A stretch of 64,000 nucleotides of DNA from Bacillota bacterium (lineage in GTDB: Bacteria; Bacillota; Clostridia; Acetivibrionales; DTU013): contig JAEZYU010000061.1 of NCBI GenBank assembly GCA_023418915.1, positions 1 through 64,000 of the forward strand, given 5' to 3'. The first letter of the stretch is position 1, and the number at the start of each line of letters is the position of its first letter. Shown one piece after another: positions 1 through 7,639 of this stretch. Both the position numbers and the translations under genes were made by a program. The notes under the pieces are model-generated. The model did not search any database. It saw only the letters and a program-made list of their open reading frames with translations, and had not been told where the DNA came from.

Positions 1-136
1 ATACTTCATATTAGATGCCTCCTGTTATTTTGAATTGTGGTTACTATGGTCGGCAACTCACATTTCAAATCTTACAGCATGGCATCTCTTTTTTCAAAGT
101 TCATTTTATTTCATTACAGGAATGCTCTTTAAATTA

Positions 137-673
137 TTAATATTCTCTAGGTGGGGTTATAATTAGATTTAAACTCCGCAACTTGCGCTGTGGAGTTACC
201 TTATTTCCACTTACGTCCTGTATAATACTTCCCATCTTTTTCATCATCTCTTGATATTCTTCATCACTTGCATAAAATGAGCTAACTGCAAAAGTAATTC
301 CATCATTTCTTAGATCAAAATTCCCTTTAGCTATATACTCTCTAAACTCTGCTAAAATATTGATAATGCCAGTATTTACAATATACATTAACTTTTCACC
401 ATCATTGGAACTTTTAATTTCTTCTGTTGTTTTTGCTAAATCTACATTTAAAGTATATACCTTTTCAATTGTTCCTCTGACTTCATTTTCAGCCACAACT
501 TTTATCATTCCATCTTTTAGAAGGCGATTTAAGTAACGATATAATGTAGCCTGTGGAATATCGTTACAAATTTCTGATAATTCTTTTGTTGTAGCCTGTT
601 CTTTAAAATGCAATTCTACTAATAACTTATTAGTAACCGGATTAACTAAATAGTCCATTATTTTATCATTCAA
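137..673 (-). CDS. ArsR/PadR-like winged-helix transcriptional regulator
   Basis: This is a probable DNA-binding repressor of about 178 residues. The N-terminal 70 residues form a winged HTH, with recognition region DIPQATLYRYLNRL and wing region VRGTIEKVY, and the C-terminal half is helical and probably makes the dimer. It is a clear paralogue of the regulator at 50670-51173, which sits directly upstream of an alpha/beta hydrolase. A GTG at 682 would lie inside the Shine-Dalgarno sequence, so I place the start at the TTG at 673, eight bases after AAGGAG. A perfect 32-bp palindrome covers its own promoter, so autoregulation is likely. No partner gene is visible, because the window starts just downstream. 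The fold and DNA-binding role are well supported; the regulon is unknown. Confidence 0.8.
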   Translation of the reverse strand: MNDKIMDYLVNPVTNKLLVELHFKEQATTKELSEICNDIPQATLYRYLNRLLKDGMIKVVAENEVRGTIEKVYTLNVDLAKTTEEIKSSNDGEKLMYIVNTGIINILAEFREYIAKGNFDLRNDGITFAVSSFYASDEEYQEMMKKMGSIIQDVSGNKVTPQRKLRSLNLIITPPREY

Positions 674-691
674 AAGTTTCACTCCTTCATA

Positions 692-734
692 TTATCAACA
701 TGATAATATTATCATGTTGATAACGTAGTGTCAA
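692..734 (-). promoter_or_regulatory. Promoter with perfect 32-bp palindromic operator
   Basis: On the minus strand there is a -35 TTGACA (734-729), a 17-bp spacer and a -10 TAATAT (711-706). Bases 692-723 form a perfect 32-bp palindrome with half TTATCAACATGATAAT, covering the spacer end and the -10. Occupancy would block RNA polymerase. The likely ligand is the regulator immediately downstream. Confidence 0.75.
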
Positions 735-960
735 GTACTTATGGAAAAGTATGAATAACAATCTATTGCTAAACGTTTGAACCCTTAAAGCAAAACCACA
801 TTTCAATGGGTGAGCACAGTCCATCTCTTTTCCCCTATTCCCATAACACACCCAAAATCCATCAATCTTCCCACACTCAAAAAACAAATAAACCCCTGAA
901 AATACTGTAAATACGCCATTCTCAAGGGCTTACACATCTATTTTCCTGTCAGCAGACAGA

Positions 961-1026
961 CGGTCTCAACGTGCCTTGAGTGGGTAAAAAGATGCTGCTT
1001 GAACCTAGGGGGCCTTGGTGGCTACC
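961..1026 (+). repeat. Dispersed repeat copy 1 (TCAACGTGCCTTGA family)
   Basis: The core TCAACGTGCCTTGA, itself a small dyad, is followed by GTGGGTAAAAAGATG and a GGGGGCCTTGGTGGC tail. The same arrangement recurs at 37491 and 52767 (tail type with GGGCCTTGG). It lies in the 735-1122 intergenic region, where I see no gene. Confidence 0.75.
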
Positions 1027-1122
1027 TATGGCTTTCAAAAAACTAAGGTTTAATTCCGTAGATTTCAATAATTAAATTGTAATTGTAGACTCTTGTTTTA
1101 GCTCAGGTGTGCTATCTTGTTC

Positions 1123-2022
1123 TTACTGTGAAAGTTCCTGTTTCAGTAGTAGCTCCATGCTATAGTCGAGGATTTTTTTATTTCTTTCCGCTAGCATAAC
1201 CTTATAAAAATCTTTCTGTATCTCTGTAATTGTAGGAGTTTCTTCCACCAGTTTATTGAGTATATCCATATTAATGCGTCCAGCAATCCTTTTCAGTGCT
1301 CGATTACAATCCTCATTTTTGAGTGAGGAAATATACTCAAAGTAGGAAATCTTGTTGCCATTTTCCAAAATAGCAGCAGTAGGAAACACATATATCCGCT
1401 GATTGATTTCCTTTTCATCATTCAGCACTGTCTGCATACCTGCCTGATCTATTTGAGGGTATAGGCAGGAGCCACAATCATAGATTGGCGCAATCTCAGC
1501 AGACTGCTGCACCTCATCAATCAGTATGCCCCAGTTTCCGTTGTGGCGATCAAAGTTCGCCAAGAAAGCATCTGCAATAAACATATCCCAAAAGAAGTCC
1601 TTTAGCTTTTTCGGTTCTACAAGGGATTGTTCGTCAATGGCTTTCATAATAGAGGAAAGCTCTGTACCATATCCGCTTTGCTCACTGTCTACGCAGGTGT
1701 TTTTGAGGTGCGCAAACTCCATTAGCTTTTTGCCATCAGCAGTAAAATCCTTACAGGCCACTACGGTTTTTTCTTTTCCTCGCTTATCCGTATAGGTTCC
1801 AAGCAGGGTTTCCTGTACGGTAAATCCAAGAGTTTGAAAGATATGACAGGCTAAATATTCACTTATACAGCTATTAGAATAGCTCATTACTTTACTTTTC
1901 GTTGACACTGGCGGAAACTTCAGCATATAGCTTGTACCATCGTACAACACATTTATCTTATTTCCATTGGCACCGCCGTAGCCTTTAAATTTATTGACTT
2001 GGCAAACTGTAAAATCAATCAT
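1123..2022 (-). CDS. HipA-like Ser/Thr kinase toxin (CtkA/HipA superfamily)
   Basis: This is a protein kinase-like enzyme of about 299 residues. The HipA catalytic signature NFDRHNGNW is at residues 156-164, the metal-binding loop that replaces DFG is YDCGS at 181-185, and the N-terminal region has a candidate ATP-contacting lysine in YMLKFP. In the HipA family such kinases phosphorylate translation factors and arrest growth; the substrate here is unknown. It is shorter than classic HipA (about 440 aa) and resembles compact HipA-domain proteins of Firmicutes. I start it at ATG 2022, behind AGGA and four bases after the stop of the upstream HTH gene. That coupling and the shared promoter support a toxin-antitoxin-like pair. 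Confidence 0.8.
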   Translation of the reverse strand: MIDFTVCQVNKFKGYGGANGNKINVLYDGTSYMLKFPPVSTKSKVMSYSNSCISEYLACHIFQTLGFTVQETLLGTYTDKRGKEKTVVACKDFTADGKKLMEFAHLKNTCVDSEQSGYGTELSSIMKAIDEQSLVEPKKLKDFFWDMFIADAFLANFDRHNGNWGILIDEVQQSAEIAPIYDCGSCLYPQIDQAGMQTVLNDEKEINQRIYVFPTAAILENGNKISYFEYISSLKNEDCNRALKRIAGRINMDILNKLVEETPTITEIQKDFYKVMLAERNKKILDYSMELLLKQELSQ

Positions 2023-2026
2023 TTTC

Positions 2027-2470
2027 TCATTCCTGTTCTTCCCCATGGAGATATTTTGTCCTCAGATAATTTGCCTGTTCCTCTGAAATGATACCCGACC
2101 AGAGGTCTGCATTGATAGAGCCATACAACTCTCCCCACAGACAGTCCATATAAGACACCTTATCTTTTTCACCCTGCACATAATCATTGATTGCCTTTTG
2201 AAGGTGGGCAGAGAGGTTCGTTTCCAAGTAGGAGCGGTCACAGGGTTTTCCGTCTTTCTGACTTTCAGAAGGCTCTACCGTGAGGGCTAATATATCTTCA
2301 ATGGTCATACCAAGTGCGCCCGACAGCTTCTGAAGGGTTTGCGCATTACAGCGTGTCAGGCTTGTTTTGCCAGAGAAGATATCCGAGAGAGTTGCCCAGG
2401 GAATACCGCTTGCTTTTGACAGGCTGTATTTGGACATTCCTTTTTCTTTTAATAATTCATTTATAGTCAT
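2027..2470 (-). CDS. XRE-family HTH regulator, HipB-like antitoxin partner
   Basis: The N-terminal 60 residues are an XRE/Cro HTH (MSKYSLSKASGIPWATLSD), followed by a 90-residue helical extension. Further 5' starts up to 2515 are possible, but they lie in the promoter: TATAAT is at 2492-2487, so the transcript should begin near 2480. The ATG at 2470, after GGTGAT, is therefore preferred. The gene is directly upstream of and coupled to a HipA-like kinase. It probably represses the operon through the palindrome at 2490-2507 and may bind and neutralise the kinase. The C-terminal extension is unlike Escherichia coli HipB, so neutralisation is inferred from context only. Confidence 0.75.
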   Translation of the reverse strand: MTINELLKEKGMSKYSLSKASGIPWATLSDIFSGKTSLTRCNAQTLQKLSGALGMTIEDILALTVEPSESQKDGKPCDRSYLETNLSAHLQKAINDYVQGEKDKVSYMDCLWGELYGSINADLWSGIISEEQANYLRTKYLHGEEQE

Positions 2471-2486
2471 TTTTATCACCAACATC

Positions 2487-2515
2487 ATTATATCGGACCT
2501 CCGATATATCGTCAA
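2487..2515 (-). promoter_or_regulatory. Promoter/operator of the HipB/HipA-like pair
   Basis: A minus-strand -35 TTGACG (2515-2510), 17-bp spacer and -10 TATAAT (2492-2487). The palindrome ATATCGGAGGTCCGATAT (2490-2507) fills the spacer and overlaps the -10. The central GGAGGT looks like a ribosome binding site but would lie upstream of the transcript start. Confidence 0.7.
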
Positions 2516-2564
2516 GGGTATTACAATAATAAGACCAGCTCAACTTCCTTAAAGCGGCTGATAA

Positions 2565-2650
2565 TAATTATCTATCCAGCACTTATCATCCAGTGCAAAA
2601 TGGGAAACAATTGCATATCCGCATCCAGGTCCCTTATGTGTTTGGAGGGC
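2565..2650 (-). pseudogene. C-terminal remnant, possibly of a methyltransferase
   Basis: About 28 minus-strand codons read HKGPGCGYAIVSHFALDD and end in CWIDNYYQPL before a stop. This resembles the C-terminal end of class I SAM-dependent methyltransferases that finish with a YYxPL motif. There is no start and no upstream domain. It is a gene scrap between the Fic and HipB genes; identification is tentative. Confidence 0.35.
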
Positions 2651-2710
2651 AGATTGAAGCTACAATCTCAATTGAAGTATTTATCGGTTACTCCATTTTA
2701 TATTTGCCAC

Positions 2711-3499
2711 TTAAATAAGATCTGATAAGCCTTTTCGTTCCTGCCTCATGCCAGTAGCAAAAGCTAACGCCTTTTCCCATGTTTTTTCAGTCTCATACAT
2801 AAAAAACTCATACACAGGAGTTAGTTCCTCGGTTTCATCATACTTTTGCAGGCACTCATAATACAAGTGTTTATCCTCATTATAGACAATGATGGGAGGA
2901 TGATCTTTTATCATCAGATAGTAGTTCATGAGTGTCCTTCCAACACGACCATTTCCATCTGCAAAGGGATGGATGTACTCAAACCTTGCATGAAAATACG
3001 CGGCAGCCTTTAAAACGTCCTTACCCTTATACTCATTTATTTCTGTTATCATTTCTGCCATGTCATTTTCCACTTCTTCTACAGAAGAACCTACTTCATT
3101 GATACCCGTTACATAATCATGCTTTTTAAATTCACCCGGCCGCTCCATATTTTCGATATACCGGCGCTCATCATATGTCCCACCGGTTAGGACCTTGTGA
3201 ATTTCCTTAACCAACTCTATACTAACGGGTTCCTTTTTTATTATTTTTTCTTTCAACACTTCATAGCAAAGCTTCTGATTTTGTTGTTCGAATACACTGC
3301 GAGGATTTCCGGTATAATTCACAACTCTTCCATTTTCAAAGATTTCTCTGGTATCGTGATAGGTGATTTCTTCGTTCTCTATTTTCCCGGAATGAAATGC
3401 AAACAAGATTCGGAAGCTATCAAGGTATTTATCTAAATCAGCAGTAGATGCAATCTTGTATGACTGCCATAATCCAACGGCTTGGTTATATTGTTCCAA
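2711..3499 (-). CDS. Fic/DOC family protein, predicted AMPylase
   Basis: The 262-residue protein carries the full Fic active-site motif HPFADGNGRVGR at residues 177-188. The histidine acts as the base for transfer of AMP to a target hydroxyl, and the GNGR residues bind the nucleotide phosphates. An N-terminal SGKIEN at 37-42 fits the (S/T)xxxE(G/N) autoinhibitory helix of class II Fic proteins, so the enzyme is probably self-inhibited until activated. The start is TTG 3499, eight bases after AGGAG. It is a single-gene unit. The target is unknown; most clostridial Fic proteins of this size are uncharacterised. Confidence 0.88.
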   Translation of the reverse strand: MEQYNQAVGLWQSYKIASTADLDKYLDSFRILFAFHSGKIENEEITYHDTREIFENGRVVNYTGNPRSVFEQQNQKLCYEVLKEKIIKKEPVSIELVKEIHKVLTGGTYDERRYIENMERPGEFKKHDYVTGINEVGSSVEEVENDMAEMITEINEYKGKDVLKAAAYFHARFEYIHPFADGNGRVGRTLMNYYLMIKDHPPIIVYNEDKHLYYECLQKYDETEELTPVYEFFMYETEKTWEKALAFATGMRQERKGLSDLI

Positions 3500-3867
3500 G
3501 TACAGCTCTCCTTTTCGTTGTTTAGTTTATTAAGATTATACCACATTTTTTGTTGACATACGTATTCCCCATACCTCTCATATAGCCATCAAGCGGAGTT
3601 CCCTGTATACGGGTGTGATGGGAAGTTCTCTACGCAAATTTATGTCATGCTTTTTCACACAAAATTCTGTAGTCCCTGGTGAATCATTGTTAACATTTCC
3701 AATCGATTTTTGCCGGGCTTGGTTCGTTCTCCACGTTAATTTCTAACTCTAAACGGTTTGTAAAATGCGCGAATATCTTCAGCAAGCAACTCTGGCTCCT
3801 CCATTGCAGTGACATCCTCTCCTCAATGAATTGAGCTTTCCAGAGACCCCTTCTTAACCCATTATAG
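3500..3867. other. Gene-free stretch between Fic gene and intron remnant
   Basis: Only short open frames without ribosome binding sites occur here. The minus strand around 3700-3820 has short codon-like stretches in shifting frames, which may be decayed coding sequence, but I cannot assign them. Confidence 0.4.
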
Positions 3868-3903
3868 AGTAGAGCAGTGGGGTTGCCACCGCCCCCTCAT
3901 CAA

Positions 3904-3933
3904 ACCGTACGTGCGGTTTTCCCGCATACGGCT
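3904..3933 (-). ncRNA. Group II intron domain V
   Basis: A 30-nt hairpin read on the minus strand, with arms AGCCGTATGCGG and CCGCACGTACGGT and a GAAA-like loop. It corresponds to the catalytic domain V of bacterial group II introns. Confidence 0.75.
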
Positions 3934-3959
3934 TTCCGATATTCTTCTTCCTTCAGCAT

Positions 3960-4325
3960 TCAGCCGCAAACACTTGCTAGTCCTGCCTGCAAGGTCAATT
4001 CTCCGACCTTTGCCGCATTTCCAAGCCTGTATTTACGTTGTTTCTTCCGATTGTACCACCGGGTAAATTTGTAATTGATATACTTCTCTATCTTCCATAA
4101 CCATGGTCTTGTGAACCGTCTGGCATAATAATTTCTCATCCCAACACCACCCTTCGGTGCTCCAAGTGTACTTTCACTGTATTGTCCAGCTTCAAGCACT
4201 CCTGCTTTCAACCAGCCTTTTATAAGCTTCAGCACCTTGCGGTCAGTTATCCTCTGCTCTACCAGTAAAAGTAGTTTATCGTGGCTTATGCTGCCGAAAT
4301 AGCTCTCTCCAGTTCCGACAAACAC
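3960..4325 (-). pseudogene. ltrA: Group II intron reverse transcriptase/maturase, internally deleted
   Basis: The first 60 codons match the RT3-RT4 region of LtrA-type proteins (SISHDKLLLLVEQRITD and LIKGWLKAGVLEAG, then APKGGV). The frame then jumps directly to the group II maturase (GIIM) end, recognisable as NYYARRFTRPWLWKIEKYI. The catalytic YxDD block, the thumb and the N-terminal domain are absent. The remaining 121 codons cannot encode an active enzyme. The fusion stays in frame, which suggests one clean deletion. Confidence 0.75.
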
Positions 4326-4650
4326 TTTCCTAGCGTGTCGCTACCTCTACACCGCAGGGTTCTTAGGTATTGCATTTAGGGTTCTTCATACCGTCTGCTG
4401 TCTTCGCTCTTGATATCTCAGCTCGACTCCCTGTTGTTCCCTTTCGGGAAAGTCAATAACGGTGCGGCAGTATTCACTTTATGTTACGACCCGCCAGTTT
4501 GTCTGCTCCCTAAAGAACATTTCGTAACGCTTCAACGCATGAATTACTCCATACGCTGGTTACTGACTAAGTGGCTGCCCTACCTTTGCCACTACAGGAC
4601 TTCCACCTGTTAGCATTTGCCAGCTTTGCTGGACGCACACATCAATACTA

Positions 4651-4716
4651 CCGTCTCAACGTGCCTTGAGTGCTTAATAATGATGCCGCACCCCTCTGGT
4701 ATCCCCTTGACGGCAG
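4651..4716 (+). repeat. Dispersed repeat copy 2
   Basis: CCGTCTCAACGTGCCTTGAG is followed by TGCTTAATAATGATGCCG and the tail CCCCTCTGGTATCCCCTTG. This tail type is shared with the copies at 7376 and 43251. It abuts the 5' end of the group II intron. Confidence 0.75.
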
Positions 4717-5067
4717 GACAGACTCCCAAAATTCAAGCATATTGCAGGCTAAAACTAAATTTTATTTGACATCTACACCATTGTAAGCAATAAAATCTTC
4801 AAAACTGTTTGCCTCGTGTTCTTGAAGGCTTTACTCGTTATTCTGATGCTGAACCAAGGACATTAATGTTCAGGCATGTCTTGGATTATAACACTTCGGT
4901 TCAAAGAAAATTTTTCGGTTGTAGGAAAATTTTCTCACCTCAGCAGTGTTTCAACGAGACGGGAGATATACTCGCCGCCGGAAAGGCAAATCGGTACCCG
5001 CTACCTGTAGAGGTGGGGGACATATATCGCCATAGTTATATAACCACACGATCATTGTGCCAAGTAA
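4717..5067. other. Gene-free stretch
   Basis: A 91-codon plus-strand frame at 4809-5084 has no ribosome binding site and no recognisable motif, so I do not call it. Nothing else was seen. Confidence 0.4.
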
Positions 5068-5904
5068 TCAATTCAGTTCTTTAAGTTGATTCTCCATTTC
5101 TTCTAAAGTATATTTATCTTGTATTTTCACACATTGATTAAGAGGTCCTTTATTATTAACTGAAAGATCCGTGATGTAATACCATTGACCGCGTTTATAA
5201 TATTGTCCATCCTTAGTAAATTTACCCATCCATAATCCCAATGTGGTATATGCACCCTCTGGATAGGATAGTTTACTTTCGAGAGCAAGTTGTATTTTTT
5301 TATCTTTATACGAATCATCGGAACTTTCTGCAAGGAACAATAAAAGTTCATCGCCGACTTTGCTATCCTCTGGTTTATCATTATAGAATATTTTAATTAA
5401 TCCATCATCTTCGATATCCTTTTTATCTGTCATAAAAGTTATACCATATAAATAATCATCTTTCTTTTTTTGATCCTTATCTTCGCTATTCTTTTCATAA
5501 TAAGCTTTAGCATCTTCATATAATGATTTTACTCGTAGATACCCGTCATTTTCAAGAATTGAAATGAGAGTATTATTCTCGATATTTCCTTTATAGCTTT
5601 TCTTTACTAGAACATTAATTTTTCTTAATAATGTATATTTGAATTGAAAATATTCAACGTCCTTTACCACTCCGGATAGTACACAATCAGAATCTTCATA
5701 CATTTCACCTATATCATTGTAAACCCCTGTAAGATAAAAACTTTGATAATCATTCCTTATTATTTTACTTTTACTTATATCATAAGGTGTTGTTTTAAGC
5801 GATTTGTCTGAATATTTACATCCGGTCCCCATAAATAGAAAAATTGAGCATACAATAACAACTAAAACAGCTTTATTTTTAATCATCCCATTAATTCTTA
5901 TCAA
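5068..5904 (-). CDS. Lipoprotein of unknown function
   Basis: The 278-residue product has a hydrophobic signal sequence (residues 11-27) ending in a lipobox, FMGTGC, with cysteine 29 as the lipid-anchored residue. The mature part is hydrophilic and lysine-rich, with no catalytic motif I recognise. A TTG start at 5904 follows GGGAGTG; an in-frame ATG at 5886 is the alternative. The downstream end of the exported-protein gene at 5966 lies 61 bases away in the same direction, so the two may be cotranscribed. Surface location is predicted; function is unknown. Confidence 0.65.
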   Translation of the reverse strand: MIRINGMIKNKAVLVVIVCSIFLFMGTGCKYSDKSLKTTPYDISKSKIIRNDYQSFYLTGVYNDIGEMYEDSDCVLSGVVKDVEYFQFKYTLLRKINVLVKKSYKGNIENNTLISILENDGYLRVKSLYEDAKAYYEKNSEDKDQKKKDDYLYGITFMTDKKDIEDDGLIKIFYNDKPEDSKVGDELLLFLAESSDDSYKDKKIQLALESKLSYPEGAYTTLGLWMGKFTKDGQYYKRGQWYYITDLSVNNKGPLNQCVKIQDKYTLEEMENQLKELN

Positions 5905-5965
5905 TGTATATTCACTCCCTTTAAATTAATAGCCTTTGCATATTCCAACCAATTGAAATAATTGG

Positions 5966-6733
5966 TTATGGTGTTGCTTGGATCTGACACGTAAATGAAA
6001 TTGTACTTCCATTACTTATATTGGCATCAACGTAAGAGTATATTTGGTTGTTAATTCCTCCGTCTTTCGGGTAAAAATTAGGATTACTTGAGTATACGGT
6101 ATATGTATGGTATGTTATGGGGGAATTTATTGATTCAAACTTGTGATCATCAGTTAAATCATAAACTATATGATAACCGTGTTGAAAATAAGTACATAAA
6201 CTACTACCAGATTGTTGCGGTACTGTTGTCTCGACTCTGTTTACCCGAAATGTTTGGTCATATTTAAGGACAGGATCAGTATACCTACATGTAAAATATA
6301 ATGTTTGTACAATTACACAATTGCCACTAGTGCCACTTCCAGATTTTGTTCCATCTTGATAAATATATCCGCCGGAGGGTGTCACACTGGCAACTTTTGA
6401 TGCATCAATTTGATTCATGTCTTCGAATACGGCTATTGAATTAGATACATAATCTTCTTCAATTAATCCACCATCATAAAGTCTTTTTTCAACTAACTGA
6501 TCTGAATTAAAGTTTTTTTTGTTTCCAGTTATATGTACTTCACCTTTGCCTGAATTTGAATGTTCAGATGTTTGTTTTATTGCTAGTTTGATTAACTTTT
6601 TATAATCTTTAATCTGTTGGTGTGACTCCAATAATATCGATTTTTTTTCATATCTAGCCGGTTCCTGAGCAAATGTATCTATTGGTAAAGTAAGTGTTAG
6701 AATTAAAGTAATTAAGGCTAATAATTTTCTCAT
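5966..6733 (-). CDS. Secreted protein of unknown function
   Basis: About 255 residues with a classical signal peptide (MRKLLALITLILTLTLP, probable cleavage after DTFA). The mature region is rich in Ser, Thr, Tyr and Asn with many short beta-strand-like segments and two cysteines (SGNCVIV and TFCRYT-like positions), typical of a small extracellular beta protein. The start at ATG 6733 lies 12 bases after AAAGGT; ATG 6754 is a weaker alternative. No family recognised. It probably heads a two-gene unit with the lipoprotein at 5068-5904. Confidence 0.6.
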   Translation of the reverse strand: MRKLLALITLILTLTLPIDTFAQEPARYEKKSILLESHQQIKDYKKLIKLAIKQTSEHSNSGKGEVHITGNKKNFNSDQLVEKRLYDGGLIEEDYVSNSIAVFEDMNQIDASKVASVTPSGGYIYQDGTKSGSGTSGNCVIVQTLYFTCRYTDPVLKYDQTFRVNRVETTVPQQSGSSLCTYFQHGYHIVYDLTDDHKFESINSPITYHTYTVYSSNPNFYPKDGGINNQIYSYVDANISNGSTISFTCQIQATP

Positions 6734-6849
6734 AATTACACCCATACCTTTCATTATGCTTTTTTATGCTGGCACTTCTATTATTATACGCTATACTATT
6801 TTTTGTCAATATATGTGTCTATGCGTATCATTATATCATATAAACTACA

Positions 6850-7086
6850 TCAAAAATCAAACAGAGCCGATGCATCAAATAGGATATCACTTGGCATACA
6901 CACTTTATGTTTTTCACAAAACGAATTAATAAATTCACTTGTTGGCTCCTTATGGGTCTGATATTCTTGTGCAAGTTCGATTTTTATATCTTCACGTTTA
7001 GAATCAGCCTTTTCCGCATCCACATAAATAATTCCGTATAATATGCCATATGAAAAGTTATTGCGTTCCTGATCTGTTTCCAGCAC
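6850..7086 (-). CDS. Small hypothetical protein
   Basis: About 79 acidic residues with no signal peptide or membrane segment. A GTG at 7086 close to AGAAAGG gives the best start; longer versions would start at 7143 with a hydrophobic leader that lacks a ribosome binding site. No family recognised. It could be an immunity-type or orphan fragment. Confidence 0.35.
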   Translation of the reverse strand: MLETDQERNNFSYGILYGIIYVDAEKADSKREDIKIELAQEYQTHKEPTSEFINSFCEKHKVCMPSDILFDASALFDF

Positions 7087-7249
7087 CTCCACCTTTCTGA
7101 ATAAGTATATCAAGCAAGTTAAACTATATATAGAACAAATCACTTAGTTCAACTATCAACCTACTTGAAAAAACACTTTGGGCCGGTAACATTGTAACCT
7201 TTCAGGCGCTATATTTAAAAATCCCTGATGTCATCTATAAAATGCCCGA

Positions 7250-7442
7250 AAAAACAAGCTCAAAAAACGCACTTTTTTGCCTGGATTCCGAGGCTTTTTT
7301 TGCTTTAAAACCACTACATATCGTGGTTTACCTTCCTCATTTACCCTTAGAACCACAATACGTCATCATTATTACGCACTCAACGTGCCTTGAGTGCGTA
7401 ATAATGATGACGAATCAATCTGGTATCCCCTTGGCGGTAATG
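7250..7442 (+). repeat. Dispersed repeat copy 3, extended, with a 52-base perfect hairpin
   Basis: The core lies at 7376-7442. Here the flanks have become an exact inverted repeat: 23-bp arms at 7361-7383 and 7390-7412 around the six-base loop CGTGCC. An upstream block (CAAAAAACGCACTTTTTTGC near 7262, then an AAACCAC/GTGGTTT hairpin near 7310) is also found 5' of copy 4 at about 18500. The full unit may therefore be about 190 bp. Confidence 0.75.
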
Positions 7443-7639
7443 TTTATTTCAGATAAAACCACCTTTGAAATCATTTATTGGCATATCATAGCCATACCAT
7501 TTCACACTAGCCGCGTAATTTCAAATCTTGAATTTCCTGCATCTGTTTTTCTTTCAGTATCCTGGATGCCTCCTCTCGTATACTGACAGATTACAGTATA
7601 CCGATTTCAGGCACTGATGCCATCCTCCTTGTGATTTAC

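Larger units (their letters stand above)
3868..4640 (-). mobile_element. Group II intron with internal deletion
   Basis: Read on the minus strand, the element starts with GTGTGCGTCC at 4640, a group II 5' end (GUGYG). Structured, non-coding domain I-IV sequence follows, then a reverse transcriptase fragment, then a canonical domain V at 3933-3904 (AGCCGTATGCGGGAAAACCG and its complementary arm). A domain VI-like stem follows and ends near 3868. A complete intron would be about 2-3 kb; this one is about 770 bp because most of the protein gene has been deleted. It cannot make its own maturase, but the ribozyme ends look preserved. Its 5' exon is dispersed-repeat copy 2. The exact 3' boundary is uncertain by several bases. 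Confidence 0.75.

Noticed and set aside
680..682. GTG at 682 as the start of the first regulator
   Set aside because: It overlaps the AAGGAG ribosome binding site; the TTG at 673 has proper spacing.
687..887. 66-codon frame upstream of the first regulator
   Set aside because: It runs through the operator and promoter and has no ribosome binding site or known motif.
2488..2515. Antitoxin starts at 2488 or 2515 with GGAGGT as ribosome binding site
   Set aside because: GGAGGT lies in the spacer between TTGACG and TATAAT and would not be in the transcript.
4410..4613. 67-codon plus-strand open frame
   Set aside because: It lies antisense within structured group II intron sequence and has no protein-like features.
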